NCBI RefSeq assembly: GCF_007752535.1
Contig: NZ_CP036426.1
Span: 7,626,001 to 7,690,000 of the forward strand
Reading direction: 5' to 3'
Length of the DNA: 64,000 nucleotides
Source of the DNA: Tautonia plasticadhaerens
GTDB taxonomy: Bacteria > Planctomycetota > Planctomycetia > Isosphaerales > Isosphaeraceae
Below the pieces are notes generated by a model. That model made no database searches and had not been told where the DNA came from. It was given only the letters and a program-made list of their open reading frames with translations. Below are positions 32,579 through 41,767 of the stretch, piece by piece. The position numbers and the translations under genes are program-made. The first letter of the stretch is position 1; every line of letters begins with the position of its first letter.

Positions 32579-35500
32579 TCAGCCGGCCTCCCCCTCGACC
32601 CGGGGAGCGTCCCGCGGGATGGGCAATGCGATGGAGCCGTTAGGGGAGATGCTGGCCATCCCCAGGGCGAGGGTGGCCTGGGTCCAGTTCTGATAGGCCG
32701 GGTCGTCGATCCCCCGGGCGATGAGGATGGCCTGTCGGATCCGGCGGTCCTCCCGGACGCGGTTCAGGAGCTGATTGACGTCCTGCTGGGTACGGTTCGA
32801 GACGACGAAGAACAGGCCGGCGACGATCTCGATGATCACCGCGGCGATGCCGCCGAGCAGGGCCGTCCCGTGCTCGGCCATGAAGTCGCGCTGCTCCGAT
32901 CGCCTCGCCTCGATCCGGTCGGCGACCTGCCGCTCCTCGTCCCTGAGGCGGCCGAGGGTGGCATCGGCCTCCTCCTTGGCCCGGTCGGCCCGGGCCTGCG
33001 CGTCGGTCTCATCGTTGATCCGGTCGAGGATGGCGTTCCGATCCTCCCGGGCCCGGGTCAGCTCTGCCTTCTTCTCGGTGACCTCCGCGGTGCGCCGCTC
33101 CAGCTCCTTCTGCCGGGCGAGGCCGAAGGGGACCAGGATCTCGTCGAGAGCTTCCCGCTGGAGCTGCGTCGCGTCGACCCGGGTCGCGACGACCTCGTCG
33201 ACCACCGCATCGAAGACCTCGGGGGCTTGCTCGATCATGCCCGCCAGCCGATAGGCCGGCTCCTGCTCCTCGTGGGGGACGGCGATCAGGTCGACCAGCG
33301 CCCGGAGGGTCTCGGCGGCCTGGTCGCGATCGCCGATTGCGTGGAGCAGCTGATGGACCTCGGCCAGGATCTGCTCCACGTAGTCCCGCTCTTGGCGCCG
33401 CGACTGGGCCGGATCCATCCCGTCTGCCCTCATCAGGAACAGGGGCAACCCGGACTGGGGGAAGTAATAGCCCTCCGGGTCGTCGGCGCCGCCGAGGGCG
33501 GCCCGAGCGGGCCCCGGGCTGAGGTACTGGTAGAGGACGAAGAATCGCCTCAACCCGTCCGACGACAGCGGACCGTAATTCAGGCCGACTGAGGGCGGGG
33601 AGAAATTACCGCGGAGGAATCGGCCCAGGGCCTCGACGACCTCAACGCGGGACCCGTCCCGCGACCCCCCGGGCTTGCCGCCCGGCCCGCCCCGGCCGGG
33701 GGCGGCCGATGGGGAGCCGGAGGCCAAGAGGGTGAGGAGTTTAGGGAATTCGGGAGGCAGGTCGACCGGGGCGGATCGCGAGCTGACGCCCTGCCTCATC
33801 GCGGGGCCGACCCGGTCGCTCACCTCGCAGGCCCGGGCGTAGAGGGCGAGGAAGTCGAGCATCTCCAACTTCTGCGAGGCCCAGGCGACCGGGTCGACGT
33901 TCTCCTCGAGGTGGGCAAGCTCCGCGACGGGCTCGGGCTGGGGTGCCTTAGGGGAGTGCGCCTCGTCGTCAGGGATCTCCGAAGCCTCCGGGTCGCCGGG
34001 AATCTCCGGGGCCTCGTCCTCCGTCCCGGGCACGGGGGGCGCCTGCAAGTCGGGCTCGTCGGCGAAGGGGACCACCGGGAGGGCGGGCTCATCCGACACG
34101 GGGGGGGACGGTACCGATTCGGCCTCGACGTATGGAGGAAAGACCTGTTCGTACCCCGGCGCCGGCGTCGGCGCCGGCGGCAACTTGACCGACTGGAAGT
34201 CGGTGCCGGCACGGGAATCGGCCATGGTGTAGGCGATCCCACCACTAGACTGGAAGGTGCGGACCCACCTGGGGCTGTAGGACGCCACGAGTCGCTGGCG
34301 TCCGACCAGCCCTTCAAGGCTCCTGGCGAACTCGCCGGCGCGCTCGGCGACCGGGGCGTCACTCGGCCGGTCGCCATCGTCCAGGAACTCGAAGATCGAG
34401 ATCAGCTGGTCGGTCCGGGACAGGGCGCGGCGAAGCTCCCAGTTCTGGACCCGGAAGAAGAGGTTGGTCCGTTCGCTTTCGGCGAGCCCTTCGAGGTGCC
34501 GGCGGAGTGCGCCGAGGATCTCGGGATCCGGCCCCGGTGCGGGCGTCGGGGTCTGTCGATCGGCCCCCTCGGCCGGGGGGAAGCGCAACGGGTCGACCCG
34601 ACGGAGGATCTCGGACAGGGGCTCGGAACGGGCGATGAACGAATGGATCATCGCGGTCAGCAACCCCCCGGTCGGGGGGGTGGCGGCCGGGCCCCGGCCG
34701 AGGGAATCTCGCATGTCTTCCAGCATCGCCGTGGGGAGGACGCGTCCAAGCGCCTCGTCGATCTCCATCACCCGGGCCTTCTCCGCCTCCTCCGCCAGTC
34801 GGGCCCGGATCTGGTCGGGGTGGACGCCCCGGCCGATGGGGTTGACCGCCAGCTCGTAGAACGCGTCCGAGAACGAACCGAGGGTCTCGTTCAGCTCGTC
34901 GACCATCTCCCCCTGCGTGCCGGCGGCTTGATCGGGCGGCTGATCGACCGCGCCCGGCACCCCCTGCTCGTCGGGGGGCATCGACGGGTCCTGGATGCGG
35001 TCCGAGCCGATCCGTTCGACCTCCTCGATGATCCAGCGATAATCCCGGAGGCCGGACTGGACGGCGTTCCAGATCTCGTTGAGGACCCGGTCGCCGTCCG
35101 AGAAGTAGGGGATCAGCCCCTCCGGGCTGGCGTCTCGGCCCTCGGCGAGCGAGCGGACCTGGGACCGGATCTCCAGCCGGTCGTCGAGGCCGAGCCCCGA
35201 GCGGTCCAGGAGGGTGGGGACGCCGGGCTGGGCGATCCGGAGGCCCAGCTCGTCGGCCAGCTCCTCCAGCTCGCCGGGCAGGTCCAGGCGGGCGTCCTTG
35301 AAGGCATCCCGTTCCTCCTCGACCCGGGCGAGCTGACCTTCGGCCTGCTCGATGGCCTCGGACGCCTTCTCCTCGGCCGTCTTCGCATCCCCGAGCCGCT
35401 CCGACGTCACCTGGCTTGCGCTCGATGCGGCGTCCTTCGCCTGCTCGGCCTCGTTGATCGCCTGCTTGGCGTCCGCGAGCTCACGCTCCAGCCCGCCGAG

Positions 35501-35683
35501 GTCCTCCCCGGTGAGGGAGAAGAGGCTGATGGCGAACATCACGAAGCCGATGACCGCGAAGGCGATGCTGAACCAGTAGCTGATGGTGTAGTAGCGGATC
35601 GCCCGGGTGTAGTGCTCCTCCAGGTGCTCGTCCTCGCGCTGGTCGAGCAGGGCGTCGAGGTTGTTCGCGCGTGGCCTGGCCAT
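32579..35683 (-). CDS. Large two-helix membrane protein, TRADD-N-associated TM-like
   Basis: A 1034-aa protein. A short N-terminal helix leads into a transmembrane segment at about 36-56 (YYTISYWFSIAFAVIGFVM, then FAISLF). A coiled coil (60-125) and about 800 residues of mixed, mostly helical sequence with acidic/Pro-rich linkers (520-640) follow. A second coiled coil (865-935) ends in a helix at 941-961 (LLGGIAAVIIEIVAGLFFV), then SNRTQQDVNQLLNRVREDRR and a helical tail. The 'ISYWFS...' start and 'LFF..SNR' end recall the two halves of the TRADD-N-associated two-TM module of bacterial conflict systems, here split by a giant insert (inference, not searched). GGGAGGAG ribosome binding site 6 nt before ATG 35683. 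No operon partner. Confidence 0.6.
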   Translation of the reverse strand: MARPRANNLDALLDQREDEHLEEHYTRAIRYYTISYWFSIAFAVIGFVMFAISLFSLTGEDLGGLERELADAKQAINEAEQAKDAASSASQVTSERLGDAKTAEEKASEAIEQAEGQLARVEEERDAFKDARLDLPGELEELADELGLRIAQPGVPTLLDRSGLGLDDRLEIRSQVRSLAEGRDASPEGLIPYFSDGDRVLNEIWNAVQSGLRDYRWIIEEVERIGSDRIQDPSMPPDEQGVPGAVDQPPDQAAGTQGEMVDELNETLGSFSDAFYELAVNPIGRGVHPDQIRARLAEEAEKARVMEIDEALGRVLPTAMLEDMRDSLGRGPAATPPTGGLLTAMIHSFIARSEPLSEILRRVDPLRFPPAEGADRQTPTPAPGPDPEILGALRRHLEGLAESERTNLFFRVQNWELRRALSRTDQLISIFEFLDDGDRPSDAPVAERAGEFARSLEGLVGRQRLVASYSPRWVRTFQSSGGIAYTMADSRAGTDFQSVKLPPAPTPAPGYEQVFPPYVEAESVPSPPVSDEPALPVVPFADEPDLQAPPVPGTEDEAPEIPGDPEASEIPDDEAHSPKAPQPEPVAELAHLEENVDPVAWASQKLEMLDFLALYARACEVSDRVGPAMRQGVSSRSAPVDLPPEFPKLLTLLASGSPSAAPGRGGPGGKPGGSRDGSRVEVVEALGRFLRGNFSPPSVGLNYGPLSSDGLRRFFVLYQYLSPGPARAALGGADDPEGYYFPQSGLPLFLMRADGMDPAQSRRQERDYVEQILAEVHQLLHAIGDRDQAAETLRALVDLIAVPHEEQEPAYRLAGMIEQAPEVFDAVVDEVVATRVDATQLQREALDEILVPFGLARQKELERRTAEVTEKKAELTRAREDRNAILDRINDETDAQARADRAKEEADATLGRLRDEERQVADRIEARRSEQRDFMAEHGTALLGGIAAVIIEIVAGLFFVVSNRTQQDVNQLLNRVREDRRIRQAILIARGIDDPAYQNWTQATLALGMASISPNGSIALPIPRDAPRVEGEAG

Positions 35684-35950
35684 CACATGCTCCTCCCGGG
35701 AGTGTCGTCGGCGAGTGGCCTCGCGAGTCCCATCGCTCCGGCTTCGATACCCTCCCCTCCGGCCACCAAGACGTACGAGGGGCGGACCGCCACCGGCCGC
35801 ATCAGGCGCAATCTAAGTCGGACCGCCGGGCATCAACGCGTCCGACCGCGGGCCTTTAGCACTCGTCGGTTCTAAGATAGCGACGCCCCCCGGTCAAGCT
35901 TGTCGAGGACGGCTCCCGGGAGGGCGGGGAGGGGACATGACCGCCCCAAG

Positions 35951-37573
35951 TCAAGCCCGGGTGCCGGGCCCGCCGGGGGTGGGGGCCTCGCCGGCCGGGG
36001 CATCATCCTCGGTCGGCTTGCCGAGGCGGGTGCGGTAGGCCTCGGGGACCTCGCCGTTGAAGCGGTTGAAGACGGCGGTCTGCTCGGCGAGCCAGGAGCG
36101 GAGTTCGGGGGTCAGCGCGTCGGCCCGGAACCGCCAGGACCAGTTCCCCTGGCCGACGCCGGGGGTGTTCATCCGGGCCTCGGAGTCGAGGCGGAGGAGG
36201 TCCTGGAGCGGGGCGATCGCGGTGTCGGCCACCGAGGCCCAGGCCAGGCGGATCAGGCCGTGCGGCACGTCGTCGGCCCAGCCGGGGCCGAGGTAGCGGC
36301 GGATGAAGGAACGTTCGGCTTCGAGTTCCTCGATCGGCTGGGTCGTGGATCCGGGGGGGGCGGTGAACCATCCAAGGGTGGTGTCATTGTCATGCGTCCC
36401 GGTGTAGGCGACGCAGCGGCGGACGTACGCATGGGGCAGGTAGATATCCGCCAGCGGGTCGTTGCCGAAGGCGAACTGGAGCACCCGCATGCCGGGCAGC
36501 CCGAAGCGGTCCCGGAGGGCCTCGACCTCGGGGGTGATCACGCCCAGGTCCTCGGCGATCAGGGGCAGCTCGCCGCCGAGGGCCTCCCGGACGGCGGAGA
36601 GCAACGCCTCGCCGGGGGCGGGCTCCCACGCGCAGCGATCGTCGGCGGCGTTCTCGGCGTCGAAGGGGATGGAGTAGCAGGCGTCGAGGCCCCGGAAGTG
36701 GTCGAACCGGAGCAGGTCGAAGCGCCCCAGCGCGGCGGCGACCCGGCGCGACCACCACTCGAAGTCGTCTTTCAGGTGGGCCGGCCAGTGGTAGAGGGGG
36801 TTGCCCCAGTCCTGGCCCAGCTCGTTGAAGTAGTCGGGGGGGACGCCCGCGGTGTGGGTCGGGGTGCCGTCGGGGTCGAGCCGGAAGAGGTCGCGGTGCG
36901 ACCAGACGTCGGCGCCGTCGAAGGCGACGAAGATGGGGATGTCCCCGATCAGGCCGATGCCCCGGTCCCGGCACCGGAGGTGGAAGGCCCTCCACTGGCG
37001 GTCGAACATCGACTGCTCGAACCGGCCGAAGGCGATCTCGTCGGCGAGGGCCTCGTCCCAGCGCCGGAGGGCCTCGGGGTCCCGCTCGGCGAGGTCGCGG
37101 TCCCAGCGGTCCCAGGGGAGGCCCCCGAAGTGGGCCTTCAGGGCGTTGTAGCGGCAGTAGTCCTCCAGCCAGTCGTCGGCCCGGCGTCGAAAGGCCTCGT
37201 GCTCGGCGTCGGGCCGGAACCGGGAGAAGGCGAGGCGGAGTAGCCGGGTCTTCTCCCGGGAGACGGCGTCGAAGTCGACGCGGCCGGTCGGGAACTCGGG
37301 GAGGTCGGCCAGCTCGGCGTCGGTCAGCAGGCCGTCGTCCCGGAGGAGGTCGGGGGAGATCAGCAGCGGGCTACCGGCGAAGGAGGACGGCGAGGCGTAG
37401 GGGGAGTCCCCCGCGCCGACCGGCCCGACGGGGAGCATCTGCCACCAGCGCTGGCCGGTCTCGGCCAGGACGTCGAGGAACCAGTCCGACCCCGGCCCGA
37501 GGTCCCCGACCCCGAACCGGCCCGGCAGCGACGTCAGGTGCAGCAAGATCCCACTCGCTCGGGGCAGGTCCAT
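35951..37573 (-). CDS. malQ: 4-alpha-glucanotransferase (amylomaltase)
   Basis: A 540-aa GH77 enzyme that transfers alpha-1,4-glucan segments between maltodextrins, releasing glucose. Signatures: ASGILLHLTSLPGRFGVGDL, SPYASPSSFAGSPLLISPDL, GLIGDIPIFVAFDGADVWSH, the nucleophile Asp in LLRFDHFRGLDACYSIPF, acid/base Glu in PLIAEDLGVITPEVEALRD and AYTGTHDNDTTLGWF. With GlgX (debranching) and TreY nearby it completes a route from glycogen to free maltodextrins and trehalosyl-dextrins. Start ATG 37573, where the family's usual N-terminus begins. Confidence 0.93.
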   Translation of the reverse strand: MDLPRASGILLHLTSLPGRFGVGDLGPGSDWFLDVLAETGQRWWQMLPVGPVGAGDSPYASPSSFAGSPLLISPDLLRDDGLLTDAELADLPEFPTGRVDFDAVSREKTRLLRLAFSRFRPDAEHEAFRRRADDWLEDYCRYNALKAHFGGLPWDRWDRDLAERDPEALRRWDEALADEIAFGRFEQSMFDRQWRAFHLRCRDRGIGLIGDIPIFVAFDGADVWSHRDLFRLDPDGTPTHTAGVPPDYFNELGQDWGNPLYHWPAHLKDDFEWWSRRVAAALGRFDLLRFDHFRGLDACYSIPFDAENAADDRCAWEPAPGEALLSAVREALGGELPLIAEDLGVITPEVEALRDRFGLPGMRVLQFAFGNDPLADIYLPHAYVRRCVAYTGTHDNDTTLGWFTAPPGSTTQPIEELEAERSFIRRYLGPGWADDVPHGLIRLAWASVADTAIAPLQDLLRLDSEARMNTPGVGQGNWSWRFRADALTPELRSWLAEQTAVFNRFNGEVPEAYRTRLGKPTEDDAPAGEAPTPGGPGTRA

Positions 37574-37949
37574 CTCGGGGGCTCCCTGGGGGGCGTTCTC
37601 GGGTCGGCCGGTGCGAGGCCGGGGAAATCGGGGCATCCGCTCGGGCCGTCCGACCCACGATGAGAACGAAACGGCGGGGCGATTGGAAGCCGTGATCCGG
37701 CAGAGGCCCGGCGGCACCGAGGACCCTGCACGAACCATGCCCCGGCGTGGTTGATCGGCGGGGGCATCGGGACGGGGAGTCGCCCGGCGAGTCGACCTCG
37801 GGGAGGTCCGGGGCCAGGCTCCGAGGGCCGGGCCTCTCGCGTCGCCCGGCCCCCCTCACCCGGCCTCCGGCCACCCTACTCCCCCGCACGCGAGGGCGAG
37901 GGTCGGAGTCGGACCCGAGTTCCCGCCCGGGGTCGGGAGGGGTCCGGGG
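37574..37949. other. 376-nt gap, nothing recognised
   Basis: Between two minus-strand genes. GC-rich with arginine/proline-coding shadows only; the malQ promoter is presumably in 37574-37700. Confidence 0.45.
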
Positions 37950-39212
37950 TCAGCCGCCGTCGGGGCCCGGGTGGGCGTTGAGGAGGTAGCGGCCGGCGAG
38001 GCGCCGGATGGCCTCGGGGCCGGTCGCCTCGGCCCGGGTCCGGCGGCCGGAGAAACGGCAGGCCCGGCCCCAGGAGACGACCCGGACGCCCCGGGGGGAG
38101 CCGACCCGAGCGGCCAGCGCCTCCGCGACGCCGACCGAGGCCCTCGCCTGGGGATAGGGCGGCGTGCCGCGTTCGGACCGGCTCCAGGAGGTCAGGTCGA
38201 GCCGGTGCCACGGGTCGCCGATCGGGCCGGGGCGGAGGTGGCGGCGGATCGGACCGGGGACCTCGCCCAGGGCATCGTCATGGAGGTAGACGTAGACCCG
38301 CTCGGCGTGGCTGGCGTAGAGCGCGAACGACGGCCAGGAGTCCCAGCCCCCCCAACGCTCCAGCAGCGGCAGGGAGACGGCCAGGGCGAAGAGGGCGACG
38401 ACGGGGAGTCCGAGCCTCGGCATCGGCTCCATCGGCGGGGAGGGGCGGCCGGGCCCGGTGCGGGCGAAGAGGATCAGCCCCTCGACGACCAGGGAGGCGT
38501 TCCAGATGACGACGATCGTGCTGTGGTCCAGGCCCCAGGGGCCGAGGATCGCGATCAGGGTCGCGTGCATCAGCACCGCCAGGGCGAGGGCGACGGGCCT
38601 CGACCGTCGGGAGGCCAGTCCCAGGCCGACGAGCAATTCCAGCAGCGGCATCCCCAGCGCGACGGCCGTCCGGGCCGGGCCCGGCCAGGCCATCGGGTCG
38701 AGCCCGACCGGCGCGGCGAGCCGGGCCAGGAATTCCGCCCCCACCTCCCGGGGGAAGGTGGCGTCCAGCTTCGAGAGGCCCGAGTGGAGGTAGAGGGCCA
38801 CCAGCAGGAGCCGGCAGAGCCCCAGCGCCCGGGCCCTCGGCAGGGTCCCCAGGGCCAGGGCCATCAGGGCATACTGATAGGCCCAGGGCTGGAAGCGATG
38901 CTGGTCCCCCGCCACCAGGTACGCCAGGGCCGGCAGGCCGACCAGCAGCAGGCGACGCCGGGCCACGCCAGCGACGATCGAGCCGACCAGCACCGCGAAG
39001 AGGGCCCCTCGCAGCCAGGGCGGCTCCGGCAGCCCCGGGACGAACGGCACCCTCGGGAAGGAGCCCCCGGGACGGACCCAGAGCGGCGAGGACAGGGCCA
39101 GCATCGCCAGCGTCGCCGCGCCCAGGGCCGCCCGGAACGCGTGCTCTCGGCGGTCGGGGGCCGCGGCCGGGGGGGGGCCGAGGGCGGGCTCCTTCGGCAA
39201 GGGCGTCGGCAT
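37950..39212 (-). CDS. Polytopic membrane protein, DoxX/HTTM-like
   Basis: A 420-aa integral membrane protein with about eight hydrophobic helices in residues 28-300 (for example AALGAATLAMLALSSPLWV, ALFAVLVGSIVAGVA, PVALALAVLMHATLIAIL, GLPVVALFALAVSLPLLE). The motif LLLVALYLHSGLSKLDATF is the best clue: 'Y...G..KL.' followed by 'F' recalls DoxX/MauE-type and gamma-carboxylase-like (HTTM) membrane proteins. The last 120 residues are soluble and end in GRYLLNAHPGPDGG. Function unknown. Start ATG 39212. Confidence 0.72.
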   Translation of the reverse strand: MPTPLPKEPALGPPPAAAPDRREHAFRAALGAATLAMLALSSPLWVRPGGSFPRVPFVPGLPEPPWLRGALFAVLVGSIVAGVARRRLLLVGLPALAYLVAGDQHRFQPWAYQYALMALALGTLPRARALGLCRLLLVALYLHSGLSKLDATFPREVGAEFLARLAAPVGLDPMAWPGPARTAVALGMPLLELLVGLGLASRRSRPVALALAVLMHATLIAILGPWGLDHSTIVVIWNASLVVEGLILFARTGPGRPSPPMEPMPRLGLPVVALFALAVSLPLLERWGGWDSWPSFALYASHAERVYVYLHDDALGEVPGPIRRHLRPGPIGDPWHRLDLTSWSRSERGTPPYPQARASVGVAEALAARVGSPRGVRVVSWGRACRFSGRRTRAEATGPEAIRRLAGRYLLNAHPGPDGG

Positions 39213-39433
39213 GGGAGATCCGGGATCCGGGATGCCGGGCGGGGAGTCGCACGGGCAGGCTGGTGGCGAACGCACCAAATCACATCAAAATGTTCAAGAA
39301 CAACGTCGTAGGATCGAGTTCCCGTCCTCCGCCGTCCACCCTCCGGCGTACCTCGTCCGTCGTCGACTACGGCCGACTTGCGGGGAGGGACGTCTCCTCG
39401 GGCCGGCTCGGGCAGCCCCGAGAGGGGGTCGGG

Positions 39434-40342
39434 TCAGGCGCCGGCGAGGCGGTCTCGGAGGATCGCGTAGCGGCCGAGTGCGGCGTCGGCCTCGCGATGC
39501 TGGTGGTCGATCAGGGCGTCCAGGGCCGACCGGGCCGGGCCGTCGTCGGGGAGGAGGTCGGCAACCTCCCGGATGAAGAAGACGGCCACGGCGGCGTCCT
39601 GCACCAGGCCGAGCGCCTCCTGGAACTCCTTGCAGCGCCGGCCGATCCGGCGGGCGGCCTTCCCGGCCCGGTCTCCCAGCCGGCCGGCGGCCGACTCGGC
39701 GGCGTACCGGGTGCGCTTGGCCCGCTTCCGGAGTTCGTGCAGCGCCTCGATCGGGGCGTCGGCGGGTGCGGACTCGACCTCCTCGATCAGCCGCCTCCAG
39801 TCCTTCGAGAGCCGGTCGACGAGCATCCCGCCGGCGGGCCGGTCGGCCTCGTCGGAGAGGCCGGGGGACCGGGCCTCGGCGATCGCGGTCCGGCGAAGCC
39901 CGGCGTATCGGTCGCCGGAGATCGCCTCGACGAGGGCGGCGCGGCGGGCCCCCCGGCGCCGGTCGAGTTCCTCGAAGAGCGGGTCCGTCTCGGCGACGAG
40001 GTGCAGGGAGACGACCGCCCCCCGGAGTCGGTCCTCCAGCACGTCGAGGTCCCGGACCTCGCCGAGCACACCGGCCAGCCACTTCAACTCGACTCGGAGG
40101 GGCCGGGAACGCTCCTCAAGCATCGCGGGCCCGAGGAAGCGGAGGTCGGAGCGGAGCCGGCGGACGGCGGTCCGCATCTGGTGGACGTCCTCGGGCAGCG
40201 ACCGGAGGGCGCCGGGCTCGTGCAGGAGCATCCGGAGCAGGTCGTCGGCCAGGGCGGATCGCAGGACGTCGCCGAGGGGAGACCGGGCCGATCGTCGGGC
40301 GTCCCGGGCGACGCCTCGGGTCAGTTTCGGGGGCTTGCTCAT
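39434..40342 (-). CDS. CHAD domain protein
   Basis: A 302-aa alpha-helical protein of the CHAD family (conserved histidine alpha-helical domain), which binds inorganic polyphosphate. The two repeated helical units show the conserved histidines and basic residues: DVHQMRTAVRRLRSDLRFL, RDLDVLEDRLRG, then IEALHELRKRAKRTRYAAES and CKEFQEALGLVQDAAVAV. There is no attached CYTH domain. The ATG at 40342 is used; a GTG 12 nt upstream is possible; neither has a clear ribosome binding site. It is downstream of, and probably cotranscribed with, the alpha/beta hydrolase gene. Confidence 0.88.
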   Translation of the reverse strand: MSKPPKLTRGVARDARRSARSPLGDVLRSALADDLLRMLLHEPGALRSLPEDVHQMRTAVRRLRSDLRFLGPAMLEERSRPLRVELKWLAGVLGEVRDLDVLEDRLRGAVVSLHLVAETDPLFEELDRRRGARRAALVEAISGDRYAGLRRTAIAEARSPGLSDEADRPAGGMLVDRLSKDWRRLIEEVESAPADAPIEALHELRKRAKRTRYAAESAAGRLGDRAGKAARRIGRRCKEFQEALGLVQDAAVAVFFIREVADLLPDDGPARSALDALIDHQHREADAALGRYAILRDRLAGA

Positions 40343-40418
40343 AGAGGCGTTCACATTCGAATCGGGGAGGGGCCGGGGCGGTCCGGCCCATCGGGTCGTT
40401 CGACCCGATCGGATCGGG

Positions 40419-41219
40419 TCAGGTCGAGGGGGCGAAGTCGTCGATGGCCCGTCGGAAGGCGAGGCCGGCCTCGATGTGGGGCAGGTGGCCGACCCCGGGC
40501 ATCGAGACGAGCCGGGCGCCGGGGATCAGCCCGGCCAGCTCGGCCGACTTGGCCGGGGGGTTGACGAGGTCCTGCTCGCCGACGAGGACGAGGGTCGGGC
40601 AGGAGAGGGCGCCGAGGCGGTCCCTCGCCTCGTGCCCGAGGGCGGCCCGGGCCTGCCGGGCGTAGGCGTCGGCGTCCTGGGGGAATTCGTTGCGCTCGGC
40701 GAACCGGATCAGGCCCTCGACCTGGGCGGGGTGGTCGAAGAAGGGCGGGGCGACGAGCCAGGGCATCACCAGCCGGGTGAACTCGGCCGGGTCGCACTTC
40801 GCCCGCAGCTCGACCCAGGATTCGAGCAGGACCTTCCGCCAGGTGTCGGTCCCGGCGTGGGAGGAGGCGAGCACCAGCGCCCGGACGCGCCCCGGGTGCC
40901 GGATCGCCAGCTCCTGGGCGACCAGTCCCCCCATCGACTGGCCGACGACGACGGCCGTGGGCAGGTCGATCGCGTCCAGCCAGGCGGCGGCGTCGGCGGC
41001 GAGGTCGGCGATGTCGTAGGGGGAGTCGACCCGGGAGCTCCGGCCGACGTCCCGGTGGTCCAGCCCCAGCACCCGATGGCGTCGGGAGAAATGCCGCATG
41101 GCCACGGCGAAGGCGCGATGGTCGCCCCCCAGGCCCGGCAGGAAGACGATCGGCGGCCCGTCCCGGGGCCCCTGATCCTCGAAGAACAGGGAGACGCCAT
41201 CGAGGTCGACGAGGGGCAT
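40419..41219 (-). CDS. Alpha/beta hydrolase
   Basis: A 266-aa alpha/beta-hydrolase-fold esterase or related enzyme. The oxyanion-loop strand is [18 protein letters not shown], the nucleophile elbow [17 protein letters not shown] (Ser in G-Q-S-M-G), the acid Asp in [16 protein letters not shown] and the His in [18 protein letters not shown], all in the expected order. It resembles 3-oxoadipate-enol-lactonase-like hydrolases, but the substrate cannot be told. Start ATG 41219. Confidence 0.88.
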   Translation of the reverse strand: MPLVDLDGVSLFFEDQGPRDGPPIVFLPGLGGDHRAFAVAMRHFSRRHRVLGLDHRDVGRSSRVDSPYDIADLAADAAAWLDAIDLPTAVVVGQSMGGLVAQELAIRHPGRVRALVLASSHAGTDTWRKVLLESWVELRAKCDPAEFTRLVMPWLVAPPFFDHPAQVEGLIRFAERNEFPQDADAYARQARAALGHEARDRLGALSCPTLVLVGEQDLVNPPAKSAELAGLIPGARLVSMPGVGHLPHIEAGLAFRRAIDDFAPST

Positions 41220-41392
41220 GAGGGCGCGGTCCGATCCGGTCCGGTTCCGGGGGGAGTGGGCCCCGCAAGATCCCCGCGGGCGAGGCGATCTCGCCCGGGG
41301 GATGGGCCCCTCTCCATCTTACCCAATCGCCTCCCCGGGGGGCGAGGGGCACCCCTCCCCCGCCCCCGGCCCATTATTCGACGGCGAGGATC

Positions 41393-41421
41393 TTGCCCGG
41401 CCGGGGAGTCGGGGCTAGAAT
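41393..41421 (+). promoter_or_regulatory. Promoter of tRNA-Glu
   Basis: TTGCCC (41393-41398), exactly 17-nt spacer, TAGAAT (41416-41421). Transcription would begin near 41428, about 42 nt before the tRNA. Confidence 0.65.
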
Positions 41422-41469
41422 ATGCCAGTCGTCGGTGGTCGTCATGAGGCCTGATGGCAACGATCCTTT

Positions 41470-41542
41470 GCCCCCATCGTCTAGAGGCCTAGGATACATG
41501 GTTCTCAGCCATGGGACCGGGGTTCGAATCCCCGTGGGGGTG
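41470..41542 (+). tRNA. tRNA-Glu, anticodon CTC
   Basis: 73-nt cloverleaf: acceptor stem GCCCCCA/TGGGGGT with a G1-U72 wobble, D arm ATCGTCTAGAGGCCTAGGAT, anticodon stem CATGG/CCATG with loop TTCTCAG and anticodon CTC at 41504-41506, T arm CGGGG-TTCGAAT-CCCCG, discriminator G73. No CCA is encoded. The sequence pattern TCGTCTAGAGGCC is typical of tRNA-Glu. Confidence 0.95.
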
Positions 41543-41555
41543 CTCTGATTTTGCC

Positions 41556-41588
41556 AAGGGCCACGCGGGTCGCGTGGCCCTTTTCGTT
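41556..41588 (+). terminator. Rho-independent terminator of tRNA-Glu
   Basis: 12-bp stem AAGGGCCACGCG / CGCGTGGCCCTT with a 3-nt loop followed by TTTTCGTTT. The clearest intrinsic terminator in the window. Confidence 0.85.
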
Positions 41589-41767
41589 TCCGACGCGGTG
41601 CCGACGGCTCGGAGACCCACTGGGGTGCCCCGGCCGTCGGCCAGCAGGCTCGTGGTGAGTCGCTCGTGCTGGTCCGCCCCCGGAGTCGCGATGTCGTCGC
41701 GTCGAGGGGCCGCCGACCGGCCTCGCACGGACCCGAAGCCCGGCGGGACGCCGCGCCGGGAGGTGCC

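Noticed and set aside
32579-35683. Chromosome-segregation (SMC-like) or chemotaxis receptor identity for the 1034-aa protein
   Set aside because: Coiled coils are present but there are no Walker motifs, hinge, HAMP or methyl-accepting signature.
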